Positions 15,857 to 24,058 of a stretch of DNA of 32,270 nt are shown here, in pieces (positions within the stretch are counted from its first letter, which is position 1; each line of letters begins with the position of its first letter). Location: the NCBI GenBank assembly GCA_009377635.1, contig WHTR01000009.1, positions 5,645 to 37,914 of the forward strand. Reading direction: 5' to 3'. A program made the translations under genes and the position numbers. Below the pieces are notes generated by a model. The model searched no databases, was not told where the DNA came from, and saw only the letters and a list, made by a program, of their open reading frames with translations. Origin of the DNA: Chloroflexota bacterium (lineage in GTDB: Bacteria > Chloroflexota > UBA6077 > SHYK01).

Positions 15857-17605
15857 TCAGCCCTTCGGCCGCGCGTGGACCCAGGCGGCCAAGTGGGTGC
15901 GGGTATGGAAATCGAGCTTACCGAGGATCCGGTCGACGTGCGTCTCTACCGTCCGCACCGACACGACCAGCCGGTCAGCGATTTCGCGGTTGGTCAGACC
16001 ATCAGCGACGAGCTTCGCGATCTCGGATTCCCGCCGCGTGAGGCTCTCGACCCCGCCCACGAGCTGTCTAGCGACGCCAGAGCCTCCACCGTTCGTGTGC
16101 GCCGGGGCCGCTTCTCCGTCCGTGGCCAGCTCGTTGAGGACCTGCTCGGCGGACGTGGCGTCGGGCACCAGACCCAGCTTGCGAAACGCGGCCAGAGCGG
16201 CCTCGGCCTCAACGCCGGCCGAGGCCGGGTCGTTAGCACGCGCGAGCGCCCGCGCGAGCTCAAGACGGATCTGAGCCGTCAGCATGGGTCGATGCTGATG
16301 AATCAGCAGGGTCAGCGCAGTCTCCATCTCCTCGATGGCAGCCCACGGATCGCCATCATGCAGGGTGATTCGCCCCGCGCCGAGCCTGGCCATCGCTCGA
16401 ATCTCATTACTTTCGCAGCGCTCTTCAAGGGCGACGAGCCGCTCCGCAGCCCGGCCGGCCGACGCGGAGTCGCCCCGCCGGAGCTCGACCTCGACCAGCA
16501 GGGCAAGCACCGGCGCCAGGCGCATGCAGTTCTCTCCCAGCCCTCGGGTTGCGGAGCGCAGGAGCGCGGCGGCCTTTCCGTAATCACCCTCGACGAGACG
16601 GAGCCGCGCCACGGCAGGAACGGCTTCCAGCTCATGCTCGAAGCCCCCGAGGATCTCCGCCGCTTCTCCATACCGCCCTCGCAGGATGTACAGCTCTGCC
16701 AGCAGCATGGGGGCCCGGACCCGAGAGTACACCCAGGGCGCGGTGGACCGGATCGTGGCTTGCAGCCGGGCTTCCGCCATCTCCCAACGCCCCCGCAAGG
16801 CCTCGATGACGCCGTAGACGAGGCCGCAGTGTGCGCTGATGACTTCGCTTTCGTGCAGTCGATCCTGCTCGATCCGGCGCAACCAGTAATCCGCTCGGCC
16901 CAGGTCGCCGGTGCACTCGCAGGCGGTGAGCAACGCACAGGTGATCAAGCTCCGGGTCACACTGTCGTGAACCTCCCCGGCGGCGATGGCAACCATGACC
17001 TCATCGAGGAGTGCGAACCCCGCGTCTACATATCCCTGTCTGATGAGGCCCAGCCCCTTGTCGGCGAACGCCCGCAGCTCCAGCTCGTGGTCGCCGAACT
17101 CTCTCGCGATCGACTCGGCAATCGTCGCACGGTCGACGAGCTCGCGCGGGTCATCGACGTCGCACCCCACGCGGGCGAGAGCGAGATAGCCGCGCTCGAC
17201 GCATGGGCCGACCTGTTCGAGGAGCCGGACGGCTCTCCGCTCCCAGCCGCGCGACGTCGCGTGTTCCCCAACCGACTGAAGCACCCCCACGAGGAAGATC
17301 GCGGTCTGGACTGCCTCTCGACGGCTGCCCTCCTGCAGGAACGCCCGAAAGGCCAGCTCCATGACGCGACTGCTTTCCATCCACGCGGAGATGCTGTACA
17401 GGGAAAATGCCAGTCCCTCCAGAACCTCGCCCGACGGGGTCGGATCAGCGTCGGCAAGGGCCGTGATCAAACGGCTGGCCGTCGCGCGGTCGCCGGCAGC
17501 GGCGGCGGCCATCGTTTCGCTAATGCGCTCCCGGATGGCGTCGGAGACGTCGCTGGAGGAGGACAGGCCGCCGGGCGGCTGTGATGTCGCGCTGAGGTCA
17601 GTCAT
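15857..17605 (-). CDS. LuxR-family regulator with TPR-like helical repeats
   Basis: The 582-residue protein is mostly paired helices resembling tetratricopeptide repeats (for example RGRYGEAAEILGGFEHEL and RGDSASAGRAAERLVALE). The last ~65 residues are a LuxR/GerE helix-turn-helix (SLTRRESEIAKLVADGLTNR, then VSVRTVETHVDRILGKL). There is no Walker A or NB-ARC ATPase as in MalT-type LAL regulators, so it is a stand-alone TPR-HTH form. The signal is unknown. Start ATG 17605 has GAAGG seven bases upstream. It is divergent from the RpiB-like gene, and the 204-bp gap carries a 12-bp palindrome TCCGGTACCGGA at 17735-17746. Confidence 0.87.
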   Translation of the reverse strand: MTDLSATSQPPGGLSSSSDVSDAIRERISETMAAAAAGDRATASRLITALADADPTPSGEVLEGLAFSLYSISAWMESSRVMELAFRAFLQEGSRREAVQTAIFLVGVLQSVGEHATSRGWERRAVRLLEQVGPCVERGYLALARVGCDVDDPRELVDRATIAESIAREFGDHELELRAFADKGLGLIRQGYVDAGFALLDEVMVAIAAGEVHDSVTRSLITCALLTACECTGDLGRADYWLRRIEQDRLHESEVISAHCGLVYGVIEALRGRWEMAEARLQATIRSTAPWVYSRVRAPMLLAELYILRGRYGEAAEILGGFEHELEAVPAVARLRLVEGDYGKAAALLRSATRGLGENCMRLAPVLALLVEVELRRGDSASAGRAAERLVALEERCESNEIRAMARLGAGRITLHDGDPWAAIEEMETALTLLIHQHRPMLTAQIRLELARALARANDPASAGVEAEAALAAFRKLGLVPDATSAEQVLNELATDGEAAPAHTNGGGSGVARQLVGGVESLTRRESEIAKLVADGLTNREIADRLVVSVRTVETHVDRILGKLDFHTRTHLAAWVHARPKG

Positions 17606-17809
17606 CGGACAGCCTTCCCCGGGGCTTCACTGGTCCGGTCCAGGATATCACACGGATGGCCCCCGAGCGATTCGCGGACGGCTGAATTGCTCATGATGCC
17701 GGACGCCAGCAGACTAAAATACTCGGGTGCGCGATCCGGTACCGGAAGGATCACCAGTCCGTGCGCTCGAGCAATATCGTACTTGATGCCTACCGGCCGG
17801 GTGACGTGC

Positions 17810-18259
17810 ATGAAGATCGCCTTCGGATGCGACGACCCGAATGAGCTAACGCGGTTCGTCGCCGACGAGCTGCGGCGCCGCGGCCATGACGTCGATGTGT
17901 TCGCGCCGGAGCAGTGGCCGGAGGTGGCTCGCCGGGTCGCGGAGGCGGTCGCCGACGGTCCTGCCGATCAGGGCGTCCTCTTCTGCTGGACGGGAACCGG
18001 CACGGCAATGGCGGCGAACAAGACGCCCGGTGTCCGAGCCGCGCTCGTGTGGGAGCCGTGGATCGCGGAGGGTGCCCGCCGGTGGAACGACGCCAACGTG
18101 CTGGTGATGAGCTCCCAGCGCCTGACGCCCGAGACGGCGACGCAGATCCTCGACGCGTGGTTCGGCGTCGAGGCACCCGATCCAGGCGAGGCTGCGAACA
18201 TCGCCCGGCTCGCCGAGCTCGAGCGATTGTACCGGGCGAACACACCGCCCGAGCGCTGA
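17810..18259 (+). CDS. RpiB/LacAB-family sugar-phosphate isomerase-like protein
   Basis: This 149-residue protein has the RpiB fold signature: MKIAFGCDD at the start, LFCWTGTGTAMAANKTPGVRAA with the catalytic-type Cys, and ARRWNDANVLVMSSQRL. In ribose-5-phosphate isomerase B the first motif carries a His and the last reads RxHND. Here they are Asp and Trp. It therefore resembles the RpiB-like tetrose/pentose-phosphate isomerases of uncertain substrate more than RpiB itself. ATG 17810 begins at the conserved MKIAFG. The longer frame to 17687 has no family support. Confidence 0.75.
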   Translation: MKIAFGCDDPNELTRFVADELRRRGHDVDVFAPEQWPEVARRVAEAVADGPADQGVLFCWTGTGTAMAANKTPGVRAALVWEPWIAEGARRWNDANVLVMSSQRLTPETATQILDAWFGVEAPDPGEAANIARLAELERLYRANTPPER

Positions 18260-18299
18260 CCCGCCAGAACGTGGCCGCAACGTGTCATGCGGAGGCCGC

Positions 18300-18412
18300 T
18301 GACCCACGATATGTACGTAGCCGGGCGCGTGATTTGCGTAGTCGGATGAGTAATTCACCCGATGCGCTGGACCGCCTGCGCCCCCTATGCTGAGCCTGCC
18401 GGTGGCAGGAGG
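18300..18412 (-). repeat. Second dispersed repeat family, copy 2
   Basis: This is the inverted partner of 15429-15540. On the minus strand it starts CCTCCTGCCACCGGCAGG and runs to GGCTACGTAC. It begins about 40 bp after the RpiB-like stop. The surrounding 18260-18507 shows no gene. The two copies enclose the LuxR and RpiB-like genes. Confidence 0.65.
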
Positions 18413-18507
18413 AACCCCTGAGCCGGCGCCGCGCGTGGCGCACGCCGTCGCCACCTCCGCCTGTCACAGATTGTGGGCGACGACCGCGAGATGGCGGCCG
18501 TGGATGG

Positions 18508-18924
18508 ATGATAACGCATTCACGTCTCCGACCGGGGCTGGTGTCGGACCTCCTCCGAGTCAGGACTGCGCGCACGACCGAATCCAAGGATGTGGTCCTC
18601 GTGGCAACCGTACGTCGTACGGCATCTGCGGGGAGATCCCGGCCGGTCAGCCCGTGGCAACTTCCTGCACCCTGGATACGGCCCGAGCGCTTCGCACGGA
18701 CGATCCGAGAAGATGCTCCCGGCTACGTAGCGGCGCTCGCGTTCCTGGCGGCGTACGCCCTGCTGGTCGTTGATGCCGCGCCGATCCTCCAGGCGGCGCT
18801 GAACCTCACCGGTAGCGGACTGGCTGCCTGCTACCTCTGGCGAAAGCGAGCCCTGCCCAACGTGATCCTCAACGTGGCCTGAGCAGTTATCACCGTCGTC
18901 GGGTTACTCCCCCATCTGGGCTGA
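18508..18924 (+). pseudogene. Small CBU_0592-like membrane protein with premature TGA
   Basis: From about residue 70 the reading frame has two hydrophobic segments (YVAALAFLAAYALLVV and AALNLTGSGLAACYLW) followed by RKRALPNVILNVA and a TGA at 18880-18882. Small CBU_0592-type membrane proteins end with NVxWA and a third hydrophobic stretch. Reading past the TGA gives AVITVVGLL and then a stop at 18922-18924, so TGG to TGA is the likely lesion. The N-terminal part matches nothing, and the start (ATG 18508 or GTG 18601) is unresolved. Another 118 bp after it (18925-19042) holds nothing I recognise. Family membership is from memory of the pattern. Confidence 0.45.
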
Positions 18925-19042
18925 CGCGCTCACCGCCAATCAGGCACGCACCCCGGCCGTCGGCGACTGGTATTGCATCAGAACGATTGCGAATGAGCCG
19001 CGCGGCCTCAGGATTTACGGCCGCGTCGACTCCATTCGCGTG

Positions 19043-19537
<495 letters not shown>

Positions 19538-19653
19538 CCACTCCGAGTATACCCGCGGCGCAGGTTATTGGCCTCCCTGTGCGCTTTGTTCGGCGCCAAG
19601 ATTAGGCGTAGGCATATTGCTTTTGGGTATCAGCGTCTGTCCATGGCGGAGCG

Positions 19654-19876
19654 CTACCGCTCGTCGAGCGGGACGAACGCCCGGTCGCGCGGGCCGACGT
19701 AGACGGACTGCGGCCGGATCAGCCGGTTGTCGGCGTACTGCTCCAGCACGTGCGCGGTCCATCCGGCCGTCCGAGCTGCAGCCGATGATGCTGGGCGACG
19801 AGCGATGGCATGCGCGCGCTGATCCGCAGGGCACGACTGCGGTTTGCCTCGGGGGATGTGTCGTCCGCGTCGGGCT
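19654..19876 (-). pseudogene. Citrate synthase remnant with internal deletion
   Basis: Two pieces of citrate synthase are joined out of frame. The first (about 19765-19876) reads [20 protein letters not shown] then [11 protein letters not shown], a mid-protein segment. The second (19654 to about 19775) reads [20 protein letters not shown] then [19 protein letters not shown] and stops at TAG 19654-19656, which is the normal C-terminus with the GWTAHVLEQ active-site region. Some 150 residues between them, including the catalytic His/Asp region, are missing. Everything N-terminal of DADD is also missing, because the Lrp fragment begins there. It cannot encode an enzyme. Confidence 0.8.
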
Positions 19877-20177
19877 GCCGGTCGTCGCCTTCATCGCGGT
19901 CGGCCTCCCGTACGAGATGCGGCCACTGCGGAGGTTCGAAGCGCATATTGAGCACGTCGGCGAGGTGGTGGAGTGCTATCGGATAACCGGCGAGGATGCC
20001 TACCTGCTCAAGGTGGCCGTCGCGGATCTGGAAGCGCTCCGCGAGATCCTGGACGTCCTGAGCGAGTTCGGTCGGGCCAAGGCGTCCGTTGTGCTGTCGC
20101 ACCCGAAACGGGCGACGCCCCTGCGTCCCCGCCGCCACGCCGCCGGCCGTGCCGGCCCGAGGCAGGGCGCCGACTAG
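19872..20177 (+). pseudogene. Lrp/AsnC-family regulator, C-terminal fragment
   Basis: The frame reads [20 protein letters not shown], then HVGEVVECYRITGEDAYLLK and VAVADLEALREILDVL, ending in SVVLSHPKRATPL. This is the ligand-binding RAM domain of Lrp/AsnC regulators, including the EVVECYRITGEDAYLLKV hallmark. The DNA-binding half is absent: upstream sequence is the citrate synthase remnant on the other strand. It has no start codon of its own in context, so it is a relic. Confidence 0.7.
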
Positions 20178-20202
20178 ACGATTTCACACGCGAATCATTC
20201 AC

Positions 20203-20231
20203 TTTTCAAATGGCTCAGTTCGTGATACACT
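20203..20231 (+). promoter_or_regulatory. Promoter for the MFS transporter
   Basis: TTTTCA at 20203-20208 and TACACT at 20226-20231 are 17 bp apart, and TG at 20223-20224 makes an extended -10. The transcript would start about 30 nt before the TTG start at 20268. Confidence 0.5.
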
Positions 20232-20267
20232 CGGCGCACGGACGGACTGCCTTCCGGGGGGCGAGCG

Positions 20268-21524
20268 TTGGTTACCGACGTCCAAGAAGCATCGACTTTG
20301 GTCTCCGAGCGCGAGCTGGCGCGTCAGCGCCGGTGGGTGCTCGGCATCGTGAATTTTTCCCACATGTTCAACCACCTGAACTCCGGCATCGTGCCGATCC
20401 TCTTTACACCCATGATGGGCGCGCTCGGATTCGGCTTCGCCGAGCTCGGCCTCATGTCCGCCGCCCACAACGTCGTCTCGCAGGGCATGCAGGCGACCTA
20501 CGGTATCACCACGCAATTCGTCAAACGGGCCGTGCTCCTGGGTGCGGGAAATGCCCTGCTCGGCGTAACGACCATCGTGACGGGCGCTGTGACGGGGTTC
20601 AGCCAGCTGATCGTCCTGAGGGCGATCTCGGGGATGGGCTCCAGCCCGCAGCACCCGGTCGGCTCGACCATGCTGTCGAGCTGGTTCGAGGGCGCCCGCG
20701 GGCGGGCACTGGGCCTGCACAACACCGCGGGGAGCGTGGGAACCTTTCTCGCGCCACTGGTCGCTGGACTCTTGATCCTGTACTTCGACTGGCGCGTCGT
20801 GTTCGTCCTCATCGGCATCCCCAGCGTGGTGCTGGGCCTGTCGTACTTTCTGCTCCGGGACGTCGTACGGCCAGCGCCGGTTGCCGGCGGGCGGGCGCTA
20901 GCGCGAGCCGGCTGGGACGCGTACCTGGCCTGCCTCAAAAACCGGAACCTCATGCTCATCAGCCTGCTGATGATGGTGGGAGCGGCCGGACGGGGCATGG
21001 GGATCAACCAGACCTATCTCGTGCCCCATTTCGTCTATGATCTGGGCATCCCGATCGCGATCGCCGCGACTGTGCTCCTGACGATCGTGAACGTCGGCGG
21101 TCTCGTCGCACCGCTCACCTGGGGCTGGCTCTCGGACACGTTCCCGCGCAAGCTGGTGATGCAGGCCTCGCTCCTGCTGTCCGCCGCCACCACCGTATGG
21201 ATCGGCGAGGAGGCGGTGCTCGGCGTGACGCTCATCCTGAGCCTGGCGGCCTACGGCCTGGTCGTGCACTCCCGCCAGGCGATCACGCAGGCAATGGTCG
21301 GGGATTACGCGGGCAGGGGATTGGAGGATGCGGCCTTCAGCATCTACTTCACGGTCGGGTTCCTCAGCGCGCCGCTGTGGACGATCCTGATGGGCGCCAT
21401 CATGCAGTCCGCAGGGTTCGCCGTAGCGACGAAGGTGATCGCCGTCTCCTACCTGCTCGGCATCCTCATCTTGATCCCGTTGCGCATCGCCCCCCGTCCG
21501 CCCGCACCCACTGCCGCGGCGTAG
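20268..21524 (+). CDS. Major facilitator superfamily transporter
   Basis: This 418-residue integral membrane protein has about 12 hydrophobic segments, beginning VLGIVNFSHMFNHLNSG. A loop-2/3-type segment reads QFVKRAVLLGAGNALLG, and the second half repeats it with WGWLSDTFPRKLVMQASLLL, the MFS loop containing a D and basic residues. MFS proteins move small solutes by proton or solute gradient; the substrate is not predictable here. The start is TTG 20268, after a G-run at 20255-20261. No ATG or GTG is available before the first transmembrane segment. It is intact and lies between decayed genes, with its own promoter. Confidence 0.85.
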   Translation: MVTDVQEASTLVSERELARQRRWVLGIVNFSHMFNHLNSGIVPILFTPMMGALGFGFAELGLMSAAHNVVSQGMQATYGITTQFVKRAVLLGAGNALLGVTTIVTGAVTGFSQLIVLRAISGMGSSPQHPVGSTMLSSWFEGARGRALGLHNTAGSVGTFLAPLVAGLLILYFDWRVVFVLIGIPSVVLGLSYFLLRDVVRPAPVAGGRALARAGWDAYLACLKNRNLMLISLLMMVGAAGRGMGINQTYLVPHFVYDLGIPIAIAATVLLTIVNVGGLVAPLTWGWLSDTFPRKLVMQASLLLSAATTVWIGEEAVLGVTLILSLAAYGLVVHSRQAITQAMVGDYAGRGLEDAAFSIYFTVGFLSAPLWTILMGAIMQSAGFAVATKVIAVSYLLGILILIPLRIAPRPPAPTAAA

Positions 21525-21594
21525 CCGGCAACCACGCCTGGGAAGGTCACCTCGCCTCCCACTTCGGCTACTGCTTCAGCGGCGCAGGGTGCGG

Positions 21595-21942
21595 TCAGCG
21601 CAACGAACGAACTCGTAGACCTCGCACCTTGTCAAAGTCCCTACGGTTGCGCGTGGTGACGGCGAGCTTGTGCTCCAAGGCGGTAGAAGCTATCAAGGCG
21701 TCCGGCATCCGGATGCCAGTTTCTCTCCTGATCCGTCCGGCTCTTTCGGCCACCGCGCGGTCGACCGGATGCTCGCGAAACGGAGCGAGCAGCTGCCGGA
21801 CAGCCTCCGTGGCGGAGCTTCCCGCGAACAACTCCGCGCGGGTTACGACTGAAAAGTGCAGCTGGTGATTGCCGGGCTCCAGCGTCGCCGCACCGCGAAG
21901 ATGGTCGATGAAAATGTCGGTGTCGACGAGGATCTCAGCCAC
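21595..21942 (-). CDS. vapC: VapC-like PIN-domain toxin
   Basis: PIN-domain ribonucleases of the VapC type cleave RNA under stress and are neutralised by a partner antitoxin. This 115-residue protein has the acidic residues of the active site: Asp in ILVDTDIFIDH, Glu in TRAELFAG, Asp in IRMPDALIAS and Asp in NRRDFDKV. The GTG at 21942 overlaps the antitoxin stop by 8 nt, the standard vapBC arrangement, and gives the MAEILVDTD start usual for the family. An in-frame GTG at 21957 would add five residues and lacks a ribosome site. Confidence 0.88.
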   Translation of the reverse strand: MAEILVDTDIFIDHLRGAATLEPGNHQLHFSVVTRAELFAGSSATEAVRQLLAPFREHPVDRAVAERAGRIRRETGIRMPDALIASTALEHKLAVTTRNRRDFDKVRGLRVRSLR

Positions 21943-22156
21943 GGTCCCACTCGCCACGGGTAGGGTACGTGGCGTCAGGATCAGCTCCGAATGTTGGCGC
22001 CAGGGCTACTGAAGGGTCGGTGTACTCGCGGTCAAGATAGGCGTCGACAGCACGACGAACGACTTCAGCCAAGGTGACTCCCGTAGCGCGGCTGATCTCA
22101 TCGATGCGTCGGCGCTGCTCGATGGTCAGATACAGTTGTGTCCTGGTCGCTGACAT
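21935..22156 (-). CDS. VapB-like ribbon-helix-helix antitoxin
   Basis: The 73-residue protein has an N-terminal ribbon-helix-helix segment (TRTQLYLTIEQRRRIDEIS, then GVTLAEVVRRAVDAYLDRE) for DNA binding and a flexible acidic C-terminal tail (ATYPTRGEWDRG) that would wrap around the toxin. It precedes vapC and overlaps it by 8 nt, so one transcript should carry both and be autoregulated. TATAGT lies seven bases before ATG 22156, which would make the transcript almost leaderless. GTG 22165 is an alternative start without a better signal. Confidence 0.8.
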   Translation of the reverse strand: MSATRTQLYLTIEQRRRIDEISRATGVTLAEVVRRAVDAYLDREYTDPSVALAPTFGADPDATYPTRGEWDRG

Positions 22157-22174
22157 ACAGCACACTATACAGCA

Positions 22175-22519
22175 TCAGCGCGCCAGTCGGTCGGCTGCGA
22201 ACCCGCTCGCGTCGAACAGGATGCGGCCCATCTGGGCGATGTCGCGGTACCGATCAGGCGGGTCGGCGTCGAACTCCTCGGGGGTCGTGAGGAGCACGTC
22301 GACGTGTTCGAGGCTACCGGGGGGCATCCGCCGCGCGAGGTAGGTGGCGCGCTCGACGGGGTCGTTCGGCAGATCCTCAGAGATAACGAGGAGTTCGATC
22401 TTCTCGCCATCCCGCCCGCGGCCCTGCGCGGCTGCATCGAAGATAACTACGGAGACGAGCCGCAACCCGACTGCGACGTGGACGGCATCGACGAGGCTGG
22501 CAACGGCGGAGGGATCCAG
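22175..22519 (-). CDS. Degenerate nucleotidyltransferase-fold (MNT-like) protein
   Basis: The sequence follows the MNT/KNTase pattern: an N-terminal helix, VSVVIFDAAAQGRGRDGEKI then ELLVISEDLPNDPVERATYL, and HVDVLLTTPEEFDADPP. Relatives read FGSRARG and DSDIDLLV. Here the GS pair is DA and the two metal-binding Asp are replaced (GEKIEL), so catalysis looks lost. The best start by alignment is CTG 22519, six bases after AAGGA. The nearest standard start is TTG 22465. No HEPN partner is visible nearby. It lies 19 bp upstream of the VapB-like gene on the same strand. Confidence 0.55.
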   Translation of the reverse strand: MDPSAVASLVDAVHVAVGLRLVSVVIFDAAAQGRGRDGEKIELLVISEDLPNDPVERATYLARRMPPGSLEHVDVLLTTPEEFDADPPDRYRDIAQMGRILFDASGFAADRLAR

Positions 22520-22584
22520 CGTTCTTCCTTATCCCGTGTGTTCAGGGTGCCAGCCGGGAATGAGAGAAGGATCCGGTCGGCGGC

Positions 22585-23976
22585 TCACAGCTGCACGTTG
22601 ATGTGCTTGAGCTCCGTGAACTCCCAGAGCCCCTCGAGACCGTACTGGCGACCCACGCCGCTCTGCTTGTACCCGCCCATCTCACCGGCCGGATACAGCT
22701 TCCCAAAAGTGTTCACCCACACCATGCCGCTCTTGATCTTCTTGGCCATGCGGATCGCCTTGGAGATATCGTTGGTCCAGACGGCGCCGGCCAATCCGTA
22801 CACCGTCGAGTTCGCGATCTCGACCGCCTCGTCCTCGTCTTTGAAGGCCTGGACGGCGAGGACCGGACCGAATATCTCATCCTGCGCGATCTTCGCGGTC
22901 ACCGGTACGCGGTCGAACACGGTCGGCGCGATGAAGTACCCCTTCTCCAGCTCACCCTCAGTTAGACGGTGGCCGCCGGTCACCAGCTCGGCCTCGCGTT
23001 TGCCCACCTCGACGTAGTCGAGAACGCGGGTGAGCTGCCCCTCGTTAATGAGCGGCCCTGCCTGCACGCCCTCTTTCAGGCCGTGACCAACTCGCAGGCG
23101 GTTCGCCATCTCGGTCAGCCGCTGCACGAAGCGGTCGTGGACGGTCTCCTCGACGAGCAGGCGGGATCCCGCGATACACACCTGCCCCGCGTGGAACATG
23201 GAGGCAGCGTTCAGCGCGCCGCGCACCGCACGGTCGAAATCAGCGTCGGCGAAGACGACGTTCGGACTCTTGCCGCCAAGCTCGAGGCCCACCTTCTTTA
23301 GCGTATCGGCCGCCATCTTCATGATCTCTTTGCCGGTGCTTGTGTCGCCCGTGAAGCTCACCATATCCACGTCTGGATGCTTCACGAGCTCCGCGCCGAC
23401 AGTGCTTCCGGGCCCGACAACGAAGTTCACCATACCCTTCGGAAACTCGGGGATGGCGTCGATCATCTGGACGAACTCGGCCGTCGCCCCCGGCGTGGCG
23501 CTCGACGGCTTGATGACGACGGCGTTCCCGGCGGCCAGGGCGGGCGCCAGCGGCCGGGTTAGCAGGGAGAGGGCCATGTTCCACGGAACGATGATCGACA
23601 CGACCCCGACCGGCTCGCGCAGCAGGATGGCGAGCGAATCGGGCGCGAGCATCGTCGATCGTCCATACACGTTGCGCGCGAGACCCGCGTAGTACTCGAT
23701 CGCCTCGGCGCCGCGGAGCACCTCGGCCCGAGACACCGACAGCGGCTTGCCGCCCTCGCGGGTCAGCAGCGGGGCCAGCCAATCGATGCTCGAGCGCAGT
23801 GCGTGCGCGAGCTTGGAGAGCGCGGTCGCCCGCTGTCCGGGATTGTCGCCCCAGTCCGTCGCCTCCATGGCGGTTTTCGCGGCGCTGACAGCGTCCCGAG
23901 CGTCGTCGAGCGTCGAGTTCGGTGCTCGATACACGAGCTCGCCGTTGCCGGGATCGCGCACCTCCAGCATCGACAC
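22585..23976 (-). CDS. Aldehyde dehydrogenase, frameshifted near the N-terminus
   Basis: NAD(P)-dependent aldehyde dehydrogenases oxidise aldehydes to acids. The catalytic blocks are intact: FTGDTSTGKEIM, LELGGKSPNVVF (general base Glu), MFHAGQVCIAGSRLL (nucleophile Cys) and EIFGPVLAVQAF. The best start, however, is ATG 24049, behind GAGGAGG and 9 bp after the ligase stop. It encodes MAVTEAVKAYQNFIGGEWRQ and SARGG, then the frame changes near 23972-23980. Removing one G there gives a natural GGSMLEVRDPGNGEL. The listed 463-residue frame from GTG 23976 lacks that first ~24-residue strand, so the gene may be impaired or the base may be a sequencing error. Confidence 0.85.
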   Translation of the reverse strand: MSMLEVRDPGNGELVYRAPNSTLDDARDAVSAAKTAMEATDWGDNPGQRATALSKLAHALRSSIDWLAPLLTREGGKPLSVSRAEVLRGAEAIEYYAGLARNVYGRSTMLAPDSLAILLREPVGVVSIIVPWNMALSLLTRPLAPALAAGNAVVIKPSSATPGATAEFVQMIDAIPEFPKGMVNFVVGPGSTVGAELVKHPDVDMVSFTGDTSTGKEIMKMAADTLKKVGLELGGKSPNVVFADADFDRAVRGALNAASMFHAGQVCIAGSRLLVEETVHDRFVQRLTEMANRLRVGHGLKEGVQAGPLINEGQLTRVLDYVEVGKREAELVTGGHRLTEGELEKGYFIAPTVFDRVPVTAKIAQDEIFGPVLAVQAFKDEDEAVEIANSTVYGLAGAVWTNDISKAIRMAKKIKSGMVWVNTFGKLYPAGEMGGYKQSGVGRQYGLEGLWEFTELKHINVQL

Positions 23977-24058
23977 CGCCGCGGGCGCTCTGCCGCCACT
24001 CGCCGCCGATGAAGTTCTGGTAGGCCTTTACCGCCTCAGTGACTGCCATTGCGCCTCC

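Noticed and set aside
15875-17584. A 569-codon plus-strand frame antisense to the LuxR gene.
   Set aside because: The minus-strand protein has a clear LuxR HTH and repeated helices; the other frame has no recognisable motif.
18880-18882. TGA recoded as tryptophan, implying an alternative genetic code.
   Set aside because: Other genes in the window end in TGA at family-typical positions, so the standard code holds and the codon is a true stop.
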